Part shown: piece after piece, positions 23,111 through 35,620 of the stretch
Layout of the letters: each line of letters begins with the position of its first letter
Numbering within the stretch: position 1 is the stretch's first letter
From: Eucalyptus grandis
Lineage: Eukaryota; Streptophyta; Magnoliopsida; Myrtales; Myrtaceae
Length of the DNA: 64,000 bases
Assembly: GCF_016545825.1 (NCBI RefSeq)
Contig: NC_052619.1
Coordinates: forward strand, 13,283,501-13,347,500
Direction: 5' to 3'
Position numbers and translations under genes: made by a program
Notes under the pieces: model-generated
What the model was told of the DNA's origin: nothing
What the model saw: only the letters and a program-made list of their open reading frames with translations
Database searches by the model: none

Positions 23111-25313
23111 ATGGCTTCCATTCAAGCCCTGGTCGCTTCCTTCTTCCTAGTTTTTGCTGTATCTGCAACAGCTCTCCCTACGCAGGTGTACCCGTTGTCT
23201 TCGCCATCGTCCCTCAGCGTCGGATTCTACAAATATACATGCCCTCCTGCCGAAGCCATCGTCAGAGCCACTCTTTATGAGGCCTTTTCCAGTGATCCGG
23301 GGTTGGCTGCTGATTTCCTCCGGATGTATTTCCACGACTGCTTCGTGAGGGTAATATGCTCCATATGAACATCAAATGAAGGATTTTGCGCTTATTCGTC
23401 ATTCATTTTCTTGATTTTCCAATAATGTGTTGATGCAGACTCAAATATCAGTTAAAATACAAAGTTGCCATGTTAACACCAACACCAAGATACTCTAGAG
23501 ATGATATGGTACCTTAAATGGGAAAATTACCAAAAAAGTCTTAACCTATTGTAATGTGCTAATACAGTCTTAATTTTTTTTTTTTGCCAATTCAATCCTG
23601 ACGTGGACAATTTTAATAATATTTAAATTTTTTCGAATTTTTTAATAAATTTTTATTTATTTTCTTTTTTTTTTCCTCTTCTTCCCCCTTTTTCATTTTT
23701 CCCCTATAGTGGCCAACAAGGCTCTAGCGATGGTCATGGCCCCCGCTTGGCCCTGCTAGGTCTAGGCGAGGCCTAGGGCTATAGGCAAGGTAGCTTTGCC
23801 CAAATCTAGGCGAGACCAACATCACCATGTCCTTCCTAGCCATGGGTGAAGGTGGCCTTGCCCACATCTAGGTGAAGCTGCCTCACTCATAGGCTCCAGG
23901 CCTCTCCCAAACTTGGGCGAGGCCGAGAGAGGGTTGCGACTTTCTCCGACAGTCGACAAGTGCTTCACAGCCCTCCTCGTGGGGGAAAAGGGGAAAAAAA
24001 AAGAGGAAAAAATCTATATTATTCGAAATTGTCCACGTCAGCACCTATTAGCCGAAATTGGATGGATTGACTTAATTGGCACAATTGCAAAATGTTTAGG
24101 ATTGAATTGGCCAAAAAAAAAAAAAGATTTAAAACTAAATTGGCACAATTACAATAGATTTAAAAAAAAAATGGTGATTCTCCCTACCCTAAACCTATGA
24201 AATGCATCAAAACATATGTATTTTTAATGTTGTGTAGTGTAAAATTGCACCTTTCCCCGGTTGCTATTTCTTACAGTGGAATGGATATAAAGAATGATTT
24301 CTCAATGCACATGCCGAGGCAGCAACTCATCACTAAGTTGTGCTTTGGCTGCATACCTTCCTTACTTTAGCAAAACTAGGTTTACGAAGATCAGTATACA
24401 AAATTCGTATATTATGCCAGAAAGTAGAAGGATTCCGTAAGTGAAAATTGAAACAAGCGAGTAATAATCATATCTAATTTGAGTCTATCACATCATTAAG
24501 TATATCATATTATCTGATTTGTTAGCTCTTCCCCATTGATTTTAGGGCTGTGATGCATCCATCCTCCTAAATTCAACCAAGGGAAACACTGCCGAAAAAG
24601 ATAGCCCCGTGAACAACCCTAGTTTAGAAGGTTTCGATGTCATCGACCAAGCGAAAGCCCGGCTAGAAGCCGCATGCCCGCGAACTGTCTCGTGCGCCGA
24701 CATCATCGCATTTGCGGCCCGAGACAGCGTCTTCAAGGCTGGCCGTATCTACTACGATGTCCCCTCGGGCCGTCGTGATGGTCGCATCTCCCGCGCCTCC
24801 GAGGTGATCCAGAACCTCCCTCCCCCGACCTTCACTGTGCCGCAACTCATTGCCAACTTCGCGAGAAAAGGGTTCTCAATGGACGAGATGGTGACCCTCT
24901 CGGGAGCACACTCCATCGGCAGCTCTCACTGCTCGTCCTTCTCGAACCGTCTGTACTCGTTCAACGCGACGCACAAGCAAGACCCGTTGTTGGACCCTAA
25001 GTACGCGGCCTTCTTGAAGACCAAGTGCCCCCAGGGCAATTCCAAGACGGACCCGAAGGTGGCGCTCGACAGCATCACGCCAAACACTCTGGACAACAAG
25101 TACTACCAACAGCTACTGACTTACCGTGGGTTGTTCTCTTCCGATGAGGCGCTGTACACTAGCAAGTTGACGAAAGGGATGGTGTTGAACAACGCAAAAT
25201 ACGGCCGCGTGTGGGGGCTTAAGTTCGTGAAGGCAATGGTGAAGCTGGGCTCGCTCGACGTGCTCACTGGTCAACAGGGCGAAATTAGGAAAGTTTGCGG
25301 CGCCGTGAATTGA
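23111..25313 (+). CDS. Class III peroxidase, peroxidase 5-like (PRX-D)
   Basis: Exons 23111-23350 and 24546-25313 (335 residues); the phase-0 intron is at the conserved site but enlarged to 1195 bp by a MULE-MITE (23519-24184). Signal peptide at about residues 3-23. Distal motif is [12 protein letters not shown]: the catalytic Arg and His are kept, but the first His of the usual LHFHDC is Tyr. Proximal [10 protein letters not shown] is intact, as are GCDAS and the eight cysteines. The loop [16 protein letters not shown] lacks both the GG pair and the Pro of the usual GGP. This is the most divergent member of the local set, and it lacks the flanking homology that ties B to C and E to F. It appears functional. 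Confidence 0.94.
23510..24193. mobile_element. MULE-MITE inside the PRX-D intron
   Basis: Element 23519-24184 (666 bp) flanked by taccttaaa (23510-23518) and taccctaaa (24185-24193), 8 of 9 identical. Ends gggaaaattaccaaaaaag and complementary ...ttctccc, plus subterminal gacgtggacaattttaata / attgtccacgtcag, match the element at 638-1598. The core is gc-richer with repeated ctaggcgag words. It is non-autonomous. Confidence 0.82.
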
Positions 25314-27300
25314 GCGTACTCACCATGCTGATGCGTTGCTTTGTGCTTTTCTTCGGCAGAAATGGATCAGCAGTTGTTCTTCATTCTCTATGCATTTTTT
25401 TGTTTCGATTCTTTCAGTTGTCTTTGAGGTTTGGCAAACTTGTGTAGCTTATTTGTGATGTTTCTTTTCCAGTTCGGTTTGAATTTGTGATGCATGGTGC
25501 ATCCGAATGATGCAAATGCTTGAGTGAATCCAAAAAATGGAGTGGAGGAATTTGATTTGAAAGGTGGTCCGTGTAGATCATTTATTTTATTTTCTTGGCA
25601 TGATGGAATTGGAAAAAAGGAGAAAGAAGAAAACAATATTAATATATTATTCTAGCTGTCTCTTAATTTTTAGCTGGGGTTTCGGGCAAGAAAACAATTC
25701 GCGTGGGAACTTAGAAAAGAGAACACAAATGCACTAACAACACTAAGGCTATTTGTTTTGCGAAAATGGATGATTCAAAAAGAAAAATTCTTAAAAAAAA
25801 TCCTAAAAATAAAAATTTTTTGAAAAATTGATTATATCACTTAAAAATAAATTAATATTTTTTTTAATAATCCATGAAATCGTTTATACCTAAATTGTTC
25901 TCAATAATGAAAACATCTTTCACTATCAAGTGATACAAACTATTATTTTTTGAAAAATAATTTTCAAATTATTCATTTTTTTATGAAACAAATGGAGTAT
26001 AATTGTTAAAAAAACATATTCATTGATTAGAAAATGGAAGTGCTAAATTGAACGATTTACAAGAAGCAAGTGAACTCTAATGTTTTTTTTTTTTTTTTTT
26101 GGTCGAAGAACATTAACGCTTTAAGAGGAGATTGATGAAAATGATCAACCTGCTTGATAATTAAGGGAAAATCAAAAGCTCGAAATTTTCAAAGGGTAAA
26201 ATCATGATAATAAAGGGAAAACCAAAAGCTCATATTTTCAAAGGGTAAAATAACTCTTCAACTTAAACTATCTACGTTTAGCCCTATTAAGATCAACCAC
26301 AAGAACAAAGTCGAATGATTTTTATCCAACTTATTTAATGGGCCCACGATTTTTATTTATTTATTAATGATTAGTTGTTTCTCATAACTGAATTTATAGT
26401 CTACGGTTTGAAATACTTTTATAGCTTTGTGCAGTTGATGCTTACCTAATTGGTATGTACGAATGGGTGAGAGAAACTGTCATTGATCTGCTCGGACACG
26501 TAGGTATTCTGTCTACGTTGGCATTAGGGAATTTACTTTCTCGTGACGTGACAAAATTATGCCAACTAGGACTTTTGCGTTCCTTGAATCAACTTTGTTA
26601 GGTTTTGTTATGGTTGGTCTATTGTAATACTGAGTGATGCTACAGACTATAAGTGGCTCATAATCAACAGTGAGCGGTCCTGCTTAACTTCTTGTTATAA
26701 TTACGTTTTAAAGCATCATCTTCCAAGACAAATATCCATTTATATGTGAGCTGTAGAGATACCCTTTTTGCTAGAAAGACAATTTTCCCCGAAAGTTTAA
26801 ATTTTTAGGAAATGGACCAACCACATATTTATAGCATATGATTTTGCATTCCCCGTATGTAAGTTGGTCTTACACACTTAAGATAGGGTCATGAGCCGAA
26901 CCAATTAAAATAGTATTACTAGCGAGACGATGAACATGAAAAATTACAAGTCAGGAGAGTAAATTCTTTAATGTTAAATTGAGAGAGAGTGGCGAGATTC
27001 AAACTTAACAATTATTAGATATCATGTCAAAGTAACCATTTTTCAAAAACTTAAGTCGGAAGGAAACGGGCCAATATTGTACTTATCACGTTTGGTCTCG
27101 GAAAACTAAAAAATTTGTCAAAAGTGGAAAACTTAGGGGCAAAAAGAAAAGGAACTAAAAAGAACTTCTACAATTAGACATGAAATGTGCATGCCATACA
27201 ACAACCACGGTAACTTTTCTTCTTTTAGTAAGATATTTCGACAATATATATGATTGTTTTGGTCAAATCAAAGAGAGGACAAACTCACGCATGGTCAGAA
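25314..27300. other. Intergenic after PRX-D
   Basis: No gene seen. About 25745-26000 has inverted ends (ctatttgttttgcgaaaatg and, reversed, ccatttgtttcataaaaaaat), a probable small hAT-type MITE. From about 27030 the DNA is collinear with 46797-47475 and so is the 3' flank of PRX-E, cut off from that gene by the copia element that starts at 27306. Confidence 0.5.
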
Positions 27301-27305
27301 TTTCA

Positions 27306-27673
27306 TGTAAGACATAAAAATCATATGCGGAAGCCAGGGTCAATTATAGACAAACCTCTAGTCATTGTTCGTATTCACGTTCGTCAGAAAATCCTGAAAA
27401 TTCAAAGAAATATTGGGCACATGCTACTAACACAATTCCCTCACATATACTGATGGTATATTCCAAAATAGAGGGTTTGTGTTAGACTTTGTAATTTCCC
27501 CATTAGAAATAAACGATTGTTCATTTATATTACCGTTTCCCATCAAGACAATTATCAAATGGGCAGTTGTTACAAAAATATATGAAATGTGGAAAAATTG
27601 AACATCGAATAACCGCCACTATAAAGAGAAAATGTGGGTCCGAAAATGTGGGATCACAAAAAAATAAATAACA
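27306..27673 (-). repeat. 3' LTR of copia element 2
   Basis: 368 bp from tgtaagacat to aataaca. It aligns to the 5' LTR with scattered substitutions, and lacks the internal 127-bp duplication. Confidence 0.9.
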
Positions 27674-28004
27674 TTCTCCCACTTGATCCCATCATTTTCA
27701 TCATACAGATTATCCAACTAATTCCATGAAAACTTTATGCTTAAAGAAAAGAAACAAAACACATGGATTATGGCGACACGCCCTTTAAGAGTGAATAATA
27801 TCTTCCATGTATCACAATGTATCTTATTTCTTTAATGTTAGCCTATATGTGACAACACATCTTAATGAATAAACCCCATATTTATTCTAGAACTAAGGAT
27901 AAATGTTATTTTCATAAACAACAAAATGTGTACACCAAAATTGAGAATCAACATTACAACAAAATAAGAGTTTCATACAACAAAATCGTCTATATGACGA
28001 CAAA

Positions 28005-29235
28005 TTACATTATGGGACCTACTCCCATACTAGTCACATGATCCTTATACTTCATCGGTGGCATGCTTTTAGTTAAAAGATCAGCTATCATCAATTCAGT
28101 GCTAACGTGTTCTATGATCGTTTTATTCTCTTTAACACGTTCCCTTATTGCTAAATACTTGATGTCGATATGCTTACTTCGACTACCACTTTTGGCATTT
28201 TTAGCCATAAAAACTACAGTTGAATTGCCACAATATATTCTTAATGGCCTAGAAATAGAATCAACAATTCTACGCCCAGTAATGAAACTTTTCAACCATA
28301 CACCATGTGAGGTAGCCTCAAAACAAGAAACTAACTTAGCCTCCATAGTGGAAGTAGTAGTCAAAGTATGCTTGGCACTTCTCCATGACATGGCTCTGCT
28401 AGCTAACATAAAAATGTATTCAAATGTTGATTTTCATGAATCAACGCAACTCGCGAAGTCCGCATCAAAATAACCGACTACTTCTAGGTTGTCAGTCCAT
28501 CTATACATAAGCATGTACTTTTTGGTACTTTGAAGGTATCTCATCACTTTCTTTGCAGCTTTCCAATGGTTTATACCTGGATTGCTCTGATATCTTCCCA
28601 ACATTCTTACAGCAAAAGCGATGTCAGATCGAGTGCAAACCTGAGCGTACATCAAGCTTTCAACAGCAAAAGCATATGGAATGTTGTACATTTGTTCCTT
28701 TTCTAGATTGTTCTTCAGGCATTGGTTCAAATTGAACCCGTTACCCTTCACAATAGGTGCTATACTTGGTGAACAATCTTTCATCCAAAATCTCTCTAGG
28801 ACCTTATTAATATAAGTTTATTGAGATAGTCCTAAAATTCCTCAAAGTCTATATTTATGGATCTTAATGCCATTGACATAAGATGCATCACCCATATCCT
28901 TTATGTCAAAATTCTTAGAGAGAAATTGTTTCGCCTCATGTAGCAATCTCTTATCATTGGTTGTAAATAGAATATCATCTACATATAGCATAAGGAAACA
29001 AATTTTGCTCCTACTGACCTTCTGGTATATACATTGATCCATGACATTTTCTACAAAACCGAATGAAAATATGACATCATGGAACCTTAAGTACCATTCG
29101 CACAATTTGAAGAGAATCTTTCTTAGATATAGAAGAAAAAGTCTTCGTGTAATCGATTCATTTCTTTTGAGTGAATCATTTGGCAACGAGTCTAGCTTTT
29201 ATATATTTCAATGTTACCTAATGAATCTTTATTAG
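28005..29235 (-). pseudogene. copia 2: RT and RNase H remnants
   Basis: Minus-strand frames 29186-28842 (RT, with LYVDDILFTTN), 28784-28434 (RT end, QSNPGINHWKAAKKVMRYLQ, then GYFDADFASCVD) and 28409-28005 (RNase H, TSTMEAKLVSCFEA, SRSKHIDIKYLAIRERV and ADLLTKSMPP). They are separated by stops and indels. Upstream of 29235 the frame is lost before the MULE insertion. Confidence 0.85.
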
Positions 29236-29445
29236 TTTTGAAGACCCATTTACAACCAAAGGGTTTCGCACCATCAAGTAACTCAACCAAATCCCAGACT
29301 TTGTTAGATGCCATAGAACTCATCTCTTCTTTCATGTTACCACAAATTTGTACCACAAATTGGATTTATCACTATCCATGGCTTGTGAAAATGTTTTAGG
29401 ATCATTTTTAGCTCCAATATTGTAGTCATACTTTTGTAAATACAC

Positions 29446-30648
29446 AATATAATCGGGATAAGTACACTAATGGTGCCATAAGTTGTGTACGGCGCTCACT
29501 TTGATGCCAAAAGTTTCCGTCGAATCATTTAAGTGCCAAAAAATTTGAAAAACGCTCACTTTAGTGCCAACGCCGATCTGATCGGTTGGAAATCTGACGT
29601 GGCCTTTTTTTTATTAATTTCTTATGCTGATGTGGCTCGCCGGAGTTTCCATTAGATCACTTAGGCCTTCAAACGACGTCATTTTAGCATCCCAACACCA
29701 AAACAACGCCGTTTTGTGTCTTTCCCCCAAATTCAAAACCCTAAATCCCCAAACGACACCGTTTTGTGTCATCTTCTTCCCCGAGCAGATTCGTCTTCTT
29801 CCCCGAACAGATCCAGCAACACCAACAGTACCAAACCAACAACACCAGTAATTTTCTAGAAAAGAAACCACGCATTCGCTTTCGCCTCCGCCTCCCTAGT
29901 AGTTTTCTCCCATTTTCAATCACCTTATCAACCTTTCAAATCCCTAAATCTCAGCCTCACCACCGCCTTTTCCTAAGAAATATCGTCGAGTGCAAAGGAA
30001 ACGCGAGCTCGAAGAATCCTCAGAAGCACGAGCGATCCGGCCAATGGTAGCCGCGAAGATCTGGAACTCCACCAGAGGTTGTCGGCGAAGCCAGCTGCTA
30101 CGAAGGCGACGGCCGTGGCCCCGCCATCTCCTCCTCTGCCCTCATCGTTGACACCTCCCTCTTTCTCGGGATTTTTAGTTCGTTTTTTCTTTTCTTTATT
30201 TCTTTTGTCTTGCTGTGGCAAGCAACTACAATGGAGGTTGAGGGATGGCGGCTAGCGCGGTGGCCGAGGAGGGCAGCCAAGTGACGGTGGGCGAGGGACG
30301 GTGGCCGAGCGGCGGTGGACGAGCAATGGTGGACAAAAAAACCTAATTTCAATCTCCAAATAAAATTAACAAAGCGACGTCGTTTTTTGAGGCTATCCAC
30401 GTAGGACGGCAAAACAATGTCGTTTTCTTAAAAAGACGAAAAACGACGCTGTTTAAAAGGCTCAACGTTTTTTTTTTTTACATATAAAAGCCACGTAATC
30501 ATTTTGGTCAGAATCTGCCGTTGGTGGCACCAAAGTGATCGTCTTTTCTCCGATTTGGCACTTAAGTGATCCGGCAGAAACTTTTAGCACCAAAATGAGC
30601 GCCGTACACAACTTATGACACCATTAGTGTACTTATCCCAATATAATC
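29446..30648. mobile_element. MULE-like element nested in copia 2
   Basis: Element 29455-30639 (1185 bp) flanked by perfect 9-bp repeats aatataatc (29446-29454 and 30640-30648). The terminal inverted repeat begins gggataagtacactaatgg and is nearly perfect for over 50 bp, weaker for about 100 more. This end sequence differs from the elements at 638 and 23519, so it is a second family. Each arm carries three copies of a near-palindrome around aacgacgtcgttt. The core (29760-30340) is gene-like in composition but I could not identify a captured gene or any transposase. Confidence 0.92.
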
Positions 30649-30756
30649 ACTAGGAATTGCCAATTTCCTTATTCTAGCAGATCTTCTCAATATTGAATTA
30701 ACATTCTCTTGAGGAGCATGTTGTTCAACTGATTATTCAACAGTTTCTGGTAATTA

Positions 30757-31188
30757 CTAAACAACCGGATCTACTAGATCAATATCAGTAAGTTGTGGAA
30801 CTTCACCGATTGGTTGTTCAATAGTCGGTTGAAGCGAAGGGACATTATGAGCAATAACTAACCTTAAACTTGAGGTGAAATGTTGAGTGTATGAATGATC
30901 TTTCTTAGGAGCAAGGTCTCTCGATCGATCGCTCCCACTAATCAAGTCATTTTCAAGAAATTTAGCGTTTCTGGATTCTACAATCCTAGTGGTGTGAAAT
31001 GGATAATAAAACATGTATCCCTTAGACCTTTTGGCATAAAACATGTAAACTCTCACTTTAAACGGGCATCTCCAAATTCGTACATGGTGCAAACTTGGTT
31101 GCCAACCTTTAAATAACTCAAAAGGTGTATTTGGGATAGCCTTAGTCGGAACTCGGTTTAATATGTACACTGCCGTCTTAAGTGCTTC
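30757..31188 (-). pseudogene. copia 2: integrase C-terminal fragment
   Basis: The minus-strand frame (to 31209) includes ALKTAVYILNRVPTKAIPNT and FELFKGWQPSLHHVRIW, the copia integrase end. It continues the integrase that stops at 35012; the two halves were separated by the solo LTR. Confidence 0.85.
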
Positions 31189-33539
31189 CGTGACATCCCG
31201 ATTTTCCAATTCTATTTTTAGTAAAATGAGACGGTCATTTCATCTTCGCGCATCTAGTTCTTTTCTCTGAGTTGGCCACTCACGAGAAGACTAATCTATC
31301 AAGTGAAACTGTTAAGGGATTCTAACGCATCAAACTCGAGAATTTGACTAGGAAACGACCTTTCGACCGAGTTAATCTACAAGGGTCATTACAACATAGT
31401 TAAAAATCAATTAGAGACTAGAGATAGGTCGACTTGACAAAGGCATGTGATCAAGTGTGGGTGATTCTACCAGATCACACAATTCCTATCGATCAACACT
31501 GGACCGATTTTTCTGTTATTTTGATACCTTGTGTCCATATTTGAAATCTTGAGATTCCCACGACAACTGAAAGTCGCTAATGTATCGAAGATGTGCATTG
31601 TGGCTTGAAAATGATCAACCATAGGTCAAATGCACAAACATTCCTAAAAGCAACCCGGTAGATTAGGACGTGCTAAGATCGCGATAGAGTAAAATTAACT
31701 GTGAAATTGAAACCGAATTCAAAAATTGGAAGTCACGTTGTGTCACAAATCATTTGAGGAACGTTGACTCATCTTCAGAAAATTTTTCTGCAAAACCGAG
31801 TTTTTCGACGAAAAATCAAAGTATGGTTATTTTGGTTCGGGAAAATTGGTAGGCCCACTTTTGGTCATACTTTTGGTATCTAAGAAGGTTCTATGGTCAA
31901 GGAAAACCGTAAATTAAAGTGTGGTGACATTGGATAAATTTATGGACTTCAATTTGGCTCAATTGAAAGGGGATTGAATCAAATTAAAAGAATTTGATGT
32001 ACAAATATTTAAAATTTGTATGCCATGGAGCAAGAGGCATTTTGGACCTATTGGAAGATTGTCAAGGAAGCTTTGCGGTGAGTGGATGGTGATGTCATGT
32101 GAGGTCATGGTGCAGCCAAGTTGAGGGGGTTTTGACAAGTGTAAGGTGCCCATTGGCTCACCAAAAGGGGCCCTCACATCAACTTCATCTTCCTCCTTGA
32201 TTCAAGGCTTTTCCTTAGGAAAAGAGGGGGGGAAAGCTGTGCAAAAAACCAGAGCTCCAGTTGCCCATCTGCTCGCTCGTCCGATCGCTCGCACGCCCGC
32301 CGTTTGCCACTCCTTCACCATTACACCACTCGCACACCGGCCCGTGTGTGTCCTCACGCCAAGCTACTAGTTCCGTGTTGTCTCGCCGCCCTCCGGAGCC
32401 CCCTAGACACCGTCGAAGCTGCGCCACCACAGTCCCATCCTTGGAGCAGCCAAAGTCGCCATCGCCCGCCGTAGCACGCTTGCTCGTGTGAGCTATTCCG
32501 CCATGCATCCCTATTGCTCCACCTTTGTTCGACCGTCCAAGCCGCCGTGAGCCACCGTCTAGCTCATCGGAAGCCTATGCAAGCTACTACTACCACCCGC
32601 CGATCCTTCTCCGCCCAACCAGCCACCGAGCAACCCTCCTCCGACCGTGACTAGCAGCCGGAGTTCTAGCAAAGTCTGGATCTTTAAGGCCCGTTTTAAG
32701 TGCCTTCCAGTCCTCTCTTTATGTCACCCCATGGAGGTTTATCAACCGCCTCACCGTTGTCTTCGCCGTGAACTTGTCGGAAAGCGATTCTGGTGAGTTT
32801 AGCTTCTAAACCTTAAGTATTGATTAGATTCAGGAGTGTGATTAGTTTAATGTATGATTAATTAAGGCTAAGTATATGTTTAGATTAGTATAATCTTGAT
32901 TGGACCTTAATTGATTATTTTTTATTAAATAGGACTTGCTATCGTCAAGTGTCGCGGCGTCGAGCATGGTGAGATCAGCGAGTGGAGCTGGACATGAGCA
33001 CTGTAGAGGCAAGGCGCAGGCATCGAGTTCTGGTGGTGCTTAGCGACAGCAAAGGGGAGCAGCAATGGCAGTGTCAACAAGCTTCGGTGAGCTGCTAGTG
33101 TTGCGATCTGCAGCGGCGGGGAGTGTCGAGGCTTTTGTGCTACGGGCTGAGAGACAGCAGTGTGGGAACAGCAGCAATGGTCGTCAAGGGAGCTTAGAAC
33201 AAAACAGGAGTGGCTTAGGCGTTGAGTCACGTAGGTGGTCGGTTGCAGATGCGAGCAATGAACATGGAACCGGTGATCGGGGCAAAGTCATGGGGGTGCT
33301 CGCAGCTGTGGAGTTCCGACGGCAAATGCTGGTGGAGTTGAGAGGCAGTGCGAGCAGAGGATCTCGGGCGGAACAGGAATGGCTTTGGCGTCAGGCTTCA
33401 TGGATGGAGACCGGTGGCGTGGCAACTGGCAGCGGTATAGGAACCGGCGACTGGGGGTGTCACAGGGGACCCGAAGAAGAGAAACATTGATTTTTCTCTC
33501 TCCCTTGCACGTTCGGTCACTTCCTTCTTCTTCTTTTTA

Positions 33540-33546
<7 letters not shown>

Positions 33547-33582
<36 letters not shown>
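33547..33582. repeat. (CT)n microsatellite
   Basis: A run of ct dinucleotides inside a longer pyrimidine-rich stretch (33495-33730). Confidence 0.95.
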
Positions 33583-33586
<4 letters not shown>

Positions 33587-34369
33587 CTCTCACGTCTTCT
33601 CCCTCTACTCTCTTCCTTTTCACTTTTCACTTCACATTTTGACTTTTCTCCCTTTCTCTTCTCTCTCTACATTCCTTGCACTCTCTCTCTGCAGAAGCAA
33701 AAGCTTCTCTTGACTTTTCCTTTTTTTGTTTTCTTTTTCCCTCGACGAAGAGAAGTCACCCCCCTCAGTTTCAAAACCTCGCCTTCCTTTTATAGAGGAA
33801 AGACTCCAAGTTGTTAAAGATCAGGCGATATTCACTCAACTTCTTCAACAAAAAAGTGGCTCCAAAATTTGACTGTTGAGTTTTTGAATTCAAAATTTAA
33901 AAAAAAAAAAATCCCTCTAATCAAAGATTATCTTCTATTTCTAAAAGATGAGTTTAAATTAGGTGTCAACATGGGCCTATGCTCCTTCGGGAACGCCATC
34001 AATGTAATAACGAAGTTGTGCTCCAAGGTGAGGAGATGATGCCTGGCTAAACGCTAATAGATAACTGAACTGCGAGTAGGCTATGTTTTTTTTTTTTTTT
34101 TTGTAAAAACGAGTAGGCTATGTTTATGTGGCAGTGAATAAAAATTGAAACGAATACTATGGTTGTTGATTATGTGAAAGTGATTGCGTTCCAGTTGTTT
34201 AAGTTCTTATTTCTACTTGTGATTGAGTGATATAAACTGTACTAACCTGCAAGAAAGAAATAAGGCGAGGTAAGTCTTCCGTGTAGTGTGGCTAAGCCAC
34301 CCTTGGGCATATTTTCTTTCTAATAGAGGTTTAGAGAGCGAACTTGCTGAGACAACGTCTCACCCCGTC

Positions 34370-34705
34370 ATGGGCCAAATATTTTCAGGACCGCAGATGG
34401 CGATACCCTATGAGCGATATGGTATTTCCGAGCAGATTTCCGAGCAGGTGCATAGTTTTCTTGATCTTGGAAGTCATTGGATCTATGAGCTTGTGAGGAC
34501 CACGGTCTGGATCGAAGAAGACATGTTTGTTAAGGTGCCTCATCGATACAAAGCGTGGTTCCGCTTTGGAATCAATGGTTTTAGGATTGGTCCTCTGAGG
34601 AGTTTTGATATTCCACCTGCTGTTGTTGAGGCCATCTTACGTGAGGGCGTAGTTGACCCTCCCGGTGGTAAGGTGGAGGACCCATCATCTCCAGAGGTTG
34701 ATTAG
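34370..34705 (+). CDS. Unidentified 111-codon ORF inside the solo LTR
   Basis: Open frame from ATG 34370 to the stop at 34705, starting MGQIFSGPQMAIPYERYGIS and including VWIEEDMFVKVPHRYKAW and FRFGINGFRIGPLRSFDIPP. Composition is protein-like (balanced, aromatic-rich) and not low-complexity. I recognise no domain. The related solo LTR at 59694-62794 keeps the flanking words (gaacttgctgagac, gtggagga, gtccaactag) but lacks about 250-290 bp covering most of this frame. It may be an LTR-borne gene fragment or chance. No promoter assigned. Confidence 0.35.
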   Translation: MGQIFSGPQMAIPYERYGISEQISEQVHSFLDLGSHWIYELVRTTVWIEEDMFVKVPHRYKAWFRFGINGFRIGPLRSFDIPPAVVEAILREGVVDPPGGKVEDPSSPEVD

Positions 34706-35011
34706 TCAGAAGTGGGATCAACGAACGAGTCCAACTAGTGGTCAGAGGACTGTTCCTTCTTTTTGGTGGATCGATCTTTTTGTAGACTGACCCCTTTTGG
34801 TGTAACTAAACTCTAGTGTGAATATCTATGAATGTATGTTTGGTTGTGAATGAGTTGGTTTCCTACTTTCTTATCTCGTAAGTCTTGTCAGGAGTTTTAG
34901 AATACGTTCTGCGTGCGCTTATGAAATGAATGGGGTCGGCGACACTACCTGGAAATATCGCATTTGCATGACCATGGCGAGTTGTTCGCGCGCTCGGGGC
35001 GTGACAGCTTC

Positions 35012-35614
35012 AGTCCACAAAGATTTAGGTAGTTTGGAGCCATTAAGCATAATTCGCACCATATCCAATAAAATTCGATTTCTTCTTTCCGTTACACAAT
35101 TTTGATCTGGAAAACCAGGCATAGTAAATTGGGCAACTATCCCATGCTTTTGAAGAAATTTTGCAAATGGATCAGGTGCTTGTTCATTTTCAGTGTATCA
35201 ACCATAGAATTATTCACCTCTATCTGATCTCACGATTTTAATTTGTTTACCACATTGTTTCTCTACTTCTACCTTAAATACCTTAAAGACATATAACGCT
35301 TCATGCTTATTATGAAGCAAATATATATACATGTAACGTGAATAATCATCTATGAAAGAGATGAAATATTTCTGACCACATGAGTCCATATCCGGACTAC
35401 ATATATCTGTATGTATGATTTATAATATTTCTATTTTCCTCTTGGCACCTTTCTTCGTCATGTTGGTCTGTTTTCGCTTTAAACAGTCTACACAAATATC
35501 ACAATTAGTAAAATCTAAAATACTAAGTACTCCATTATTTACCAATCGCTTAATTCTTTCTATAGAGATATATTCCAATCTCCGGTGCCATAACATAGAG
35601 GAATGTTCTTTCAT
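35012..35614 (-). pseudogene. copia 2: integrase N-terminal and core remnants
   Basis: Minus-strand pieces include LWHRRLEYISIERIKRLVN (HH part of the zinc finger; shown in the 35614-35420 frame), CDICVDCLKRKQ (Cys pair) and the core end NCVTERRNRILLDMVRIML (35100-35040). The conserved PQQNG is degraded to FPDQNC. Frames are interrupted between 35120 and 35420. Confidence 0.82.
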
Positions 35615-35620
35615 AACACA

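Larger units (their letters stand above)
31184..35011 (+). mobile_element. Solo LTR of a Ty3/gypsy-type element, 3.8 kb
   Basis: Segment 31189-35006 (3818 bp) is flanked by gcttc (31184-31188 and 35007-35011) and interrupts the copia integrase. It starts cgtgacatcccgattttcc and ends cggggcgtgaca. The copy at 59694 begins tgtgacatctcag, so the first base pair here looks mutated from TG. No PBS, gag or pol follows, hence a solo LTR left by recombination. Ends of this type are familiar from Retand/Tekay-like gypsy LTRs (recall, not searched). The 32930-34090 part is not shared with the other copy and may include a further insertion. Confidence 0.82.

Noticed and set aside
33065..33490. 141-codon frame in the solo LTR
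   Set aside because: Gly/Arg/Ser-rich with no recognisable motif and no support outside this copy; unlike 34370-34705 it looks compositional.
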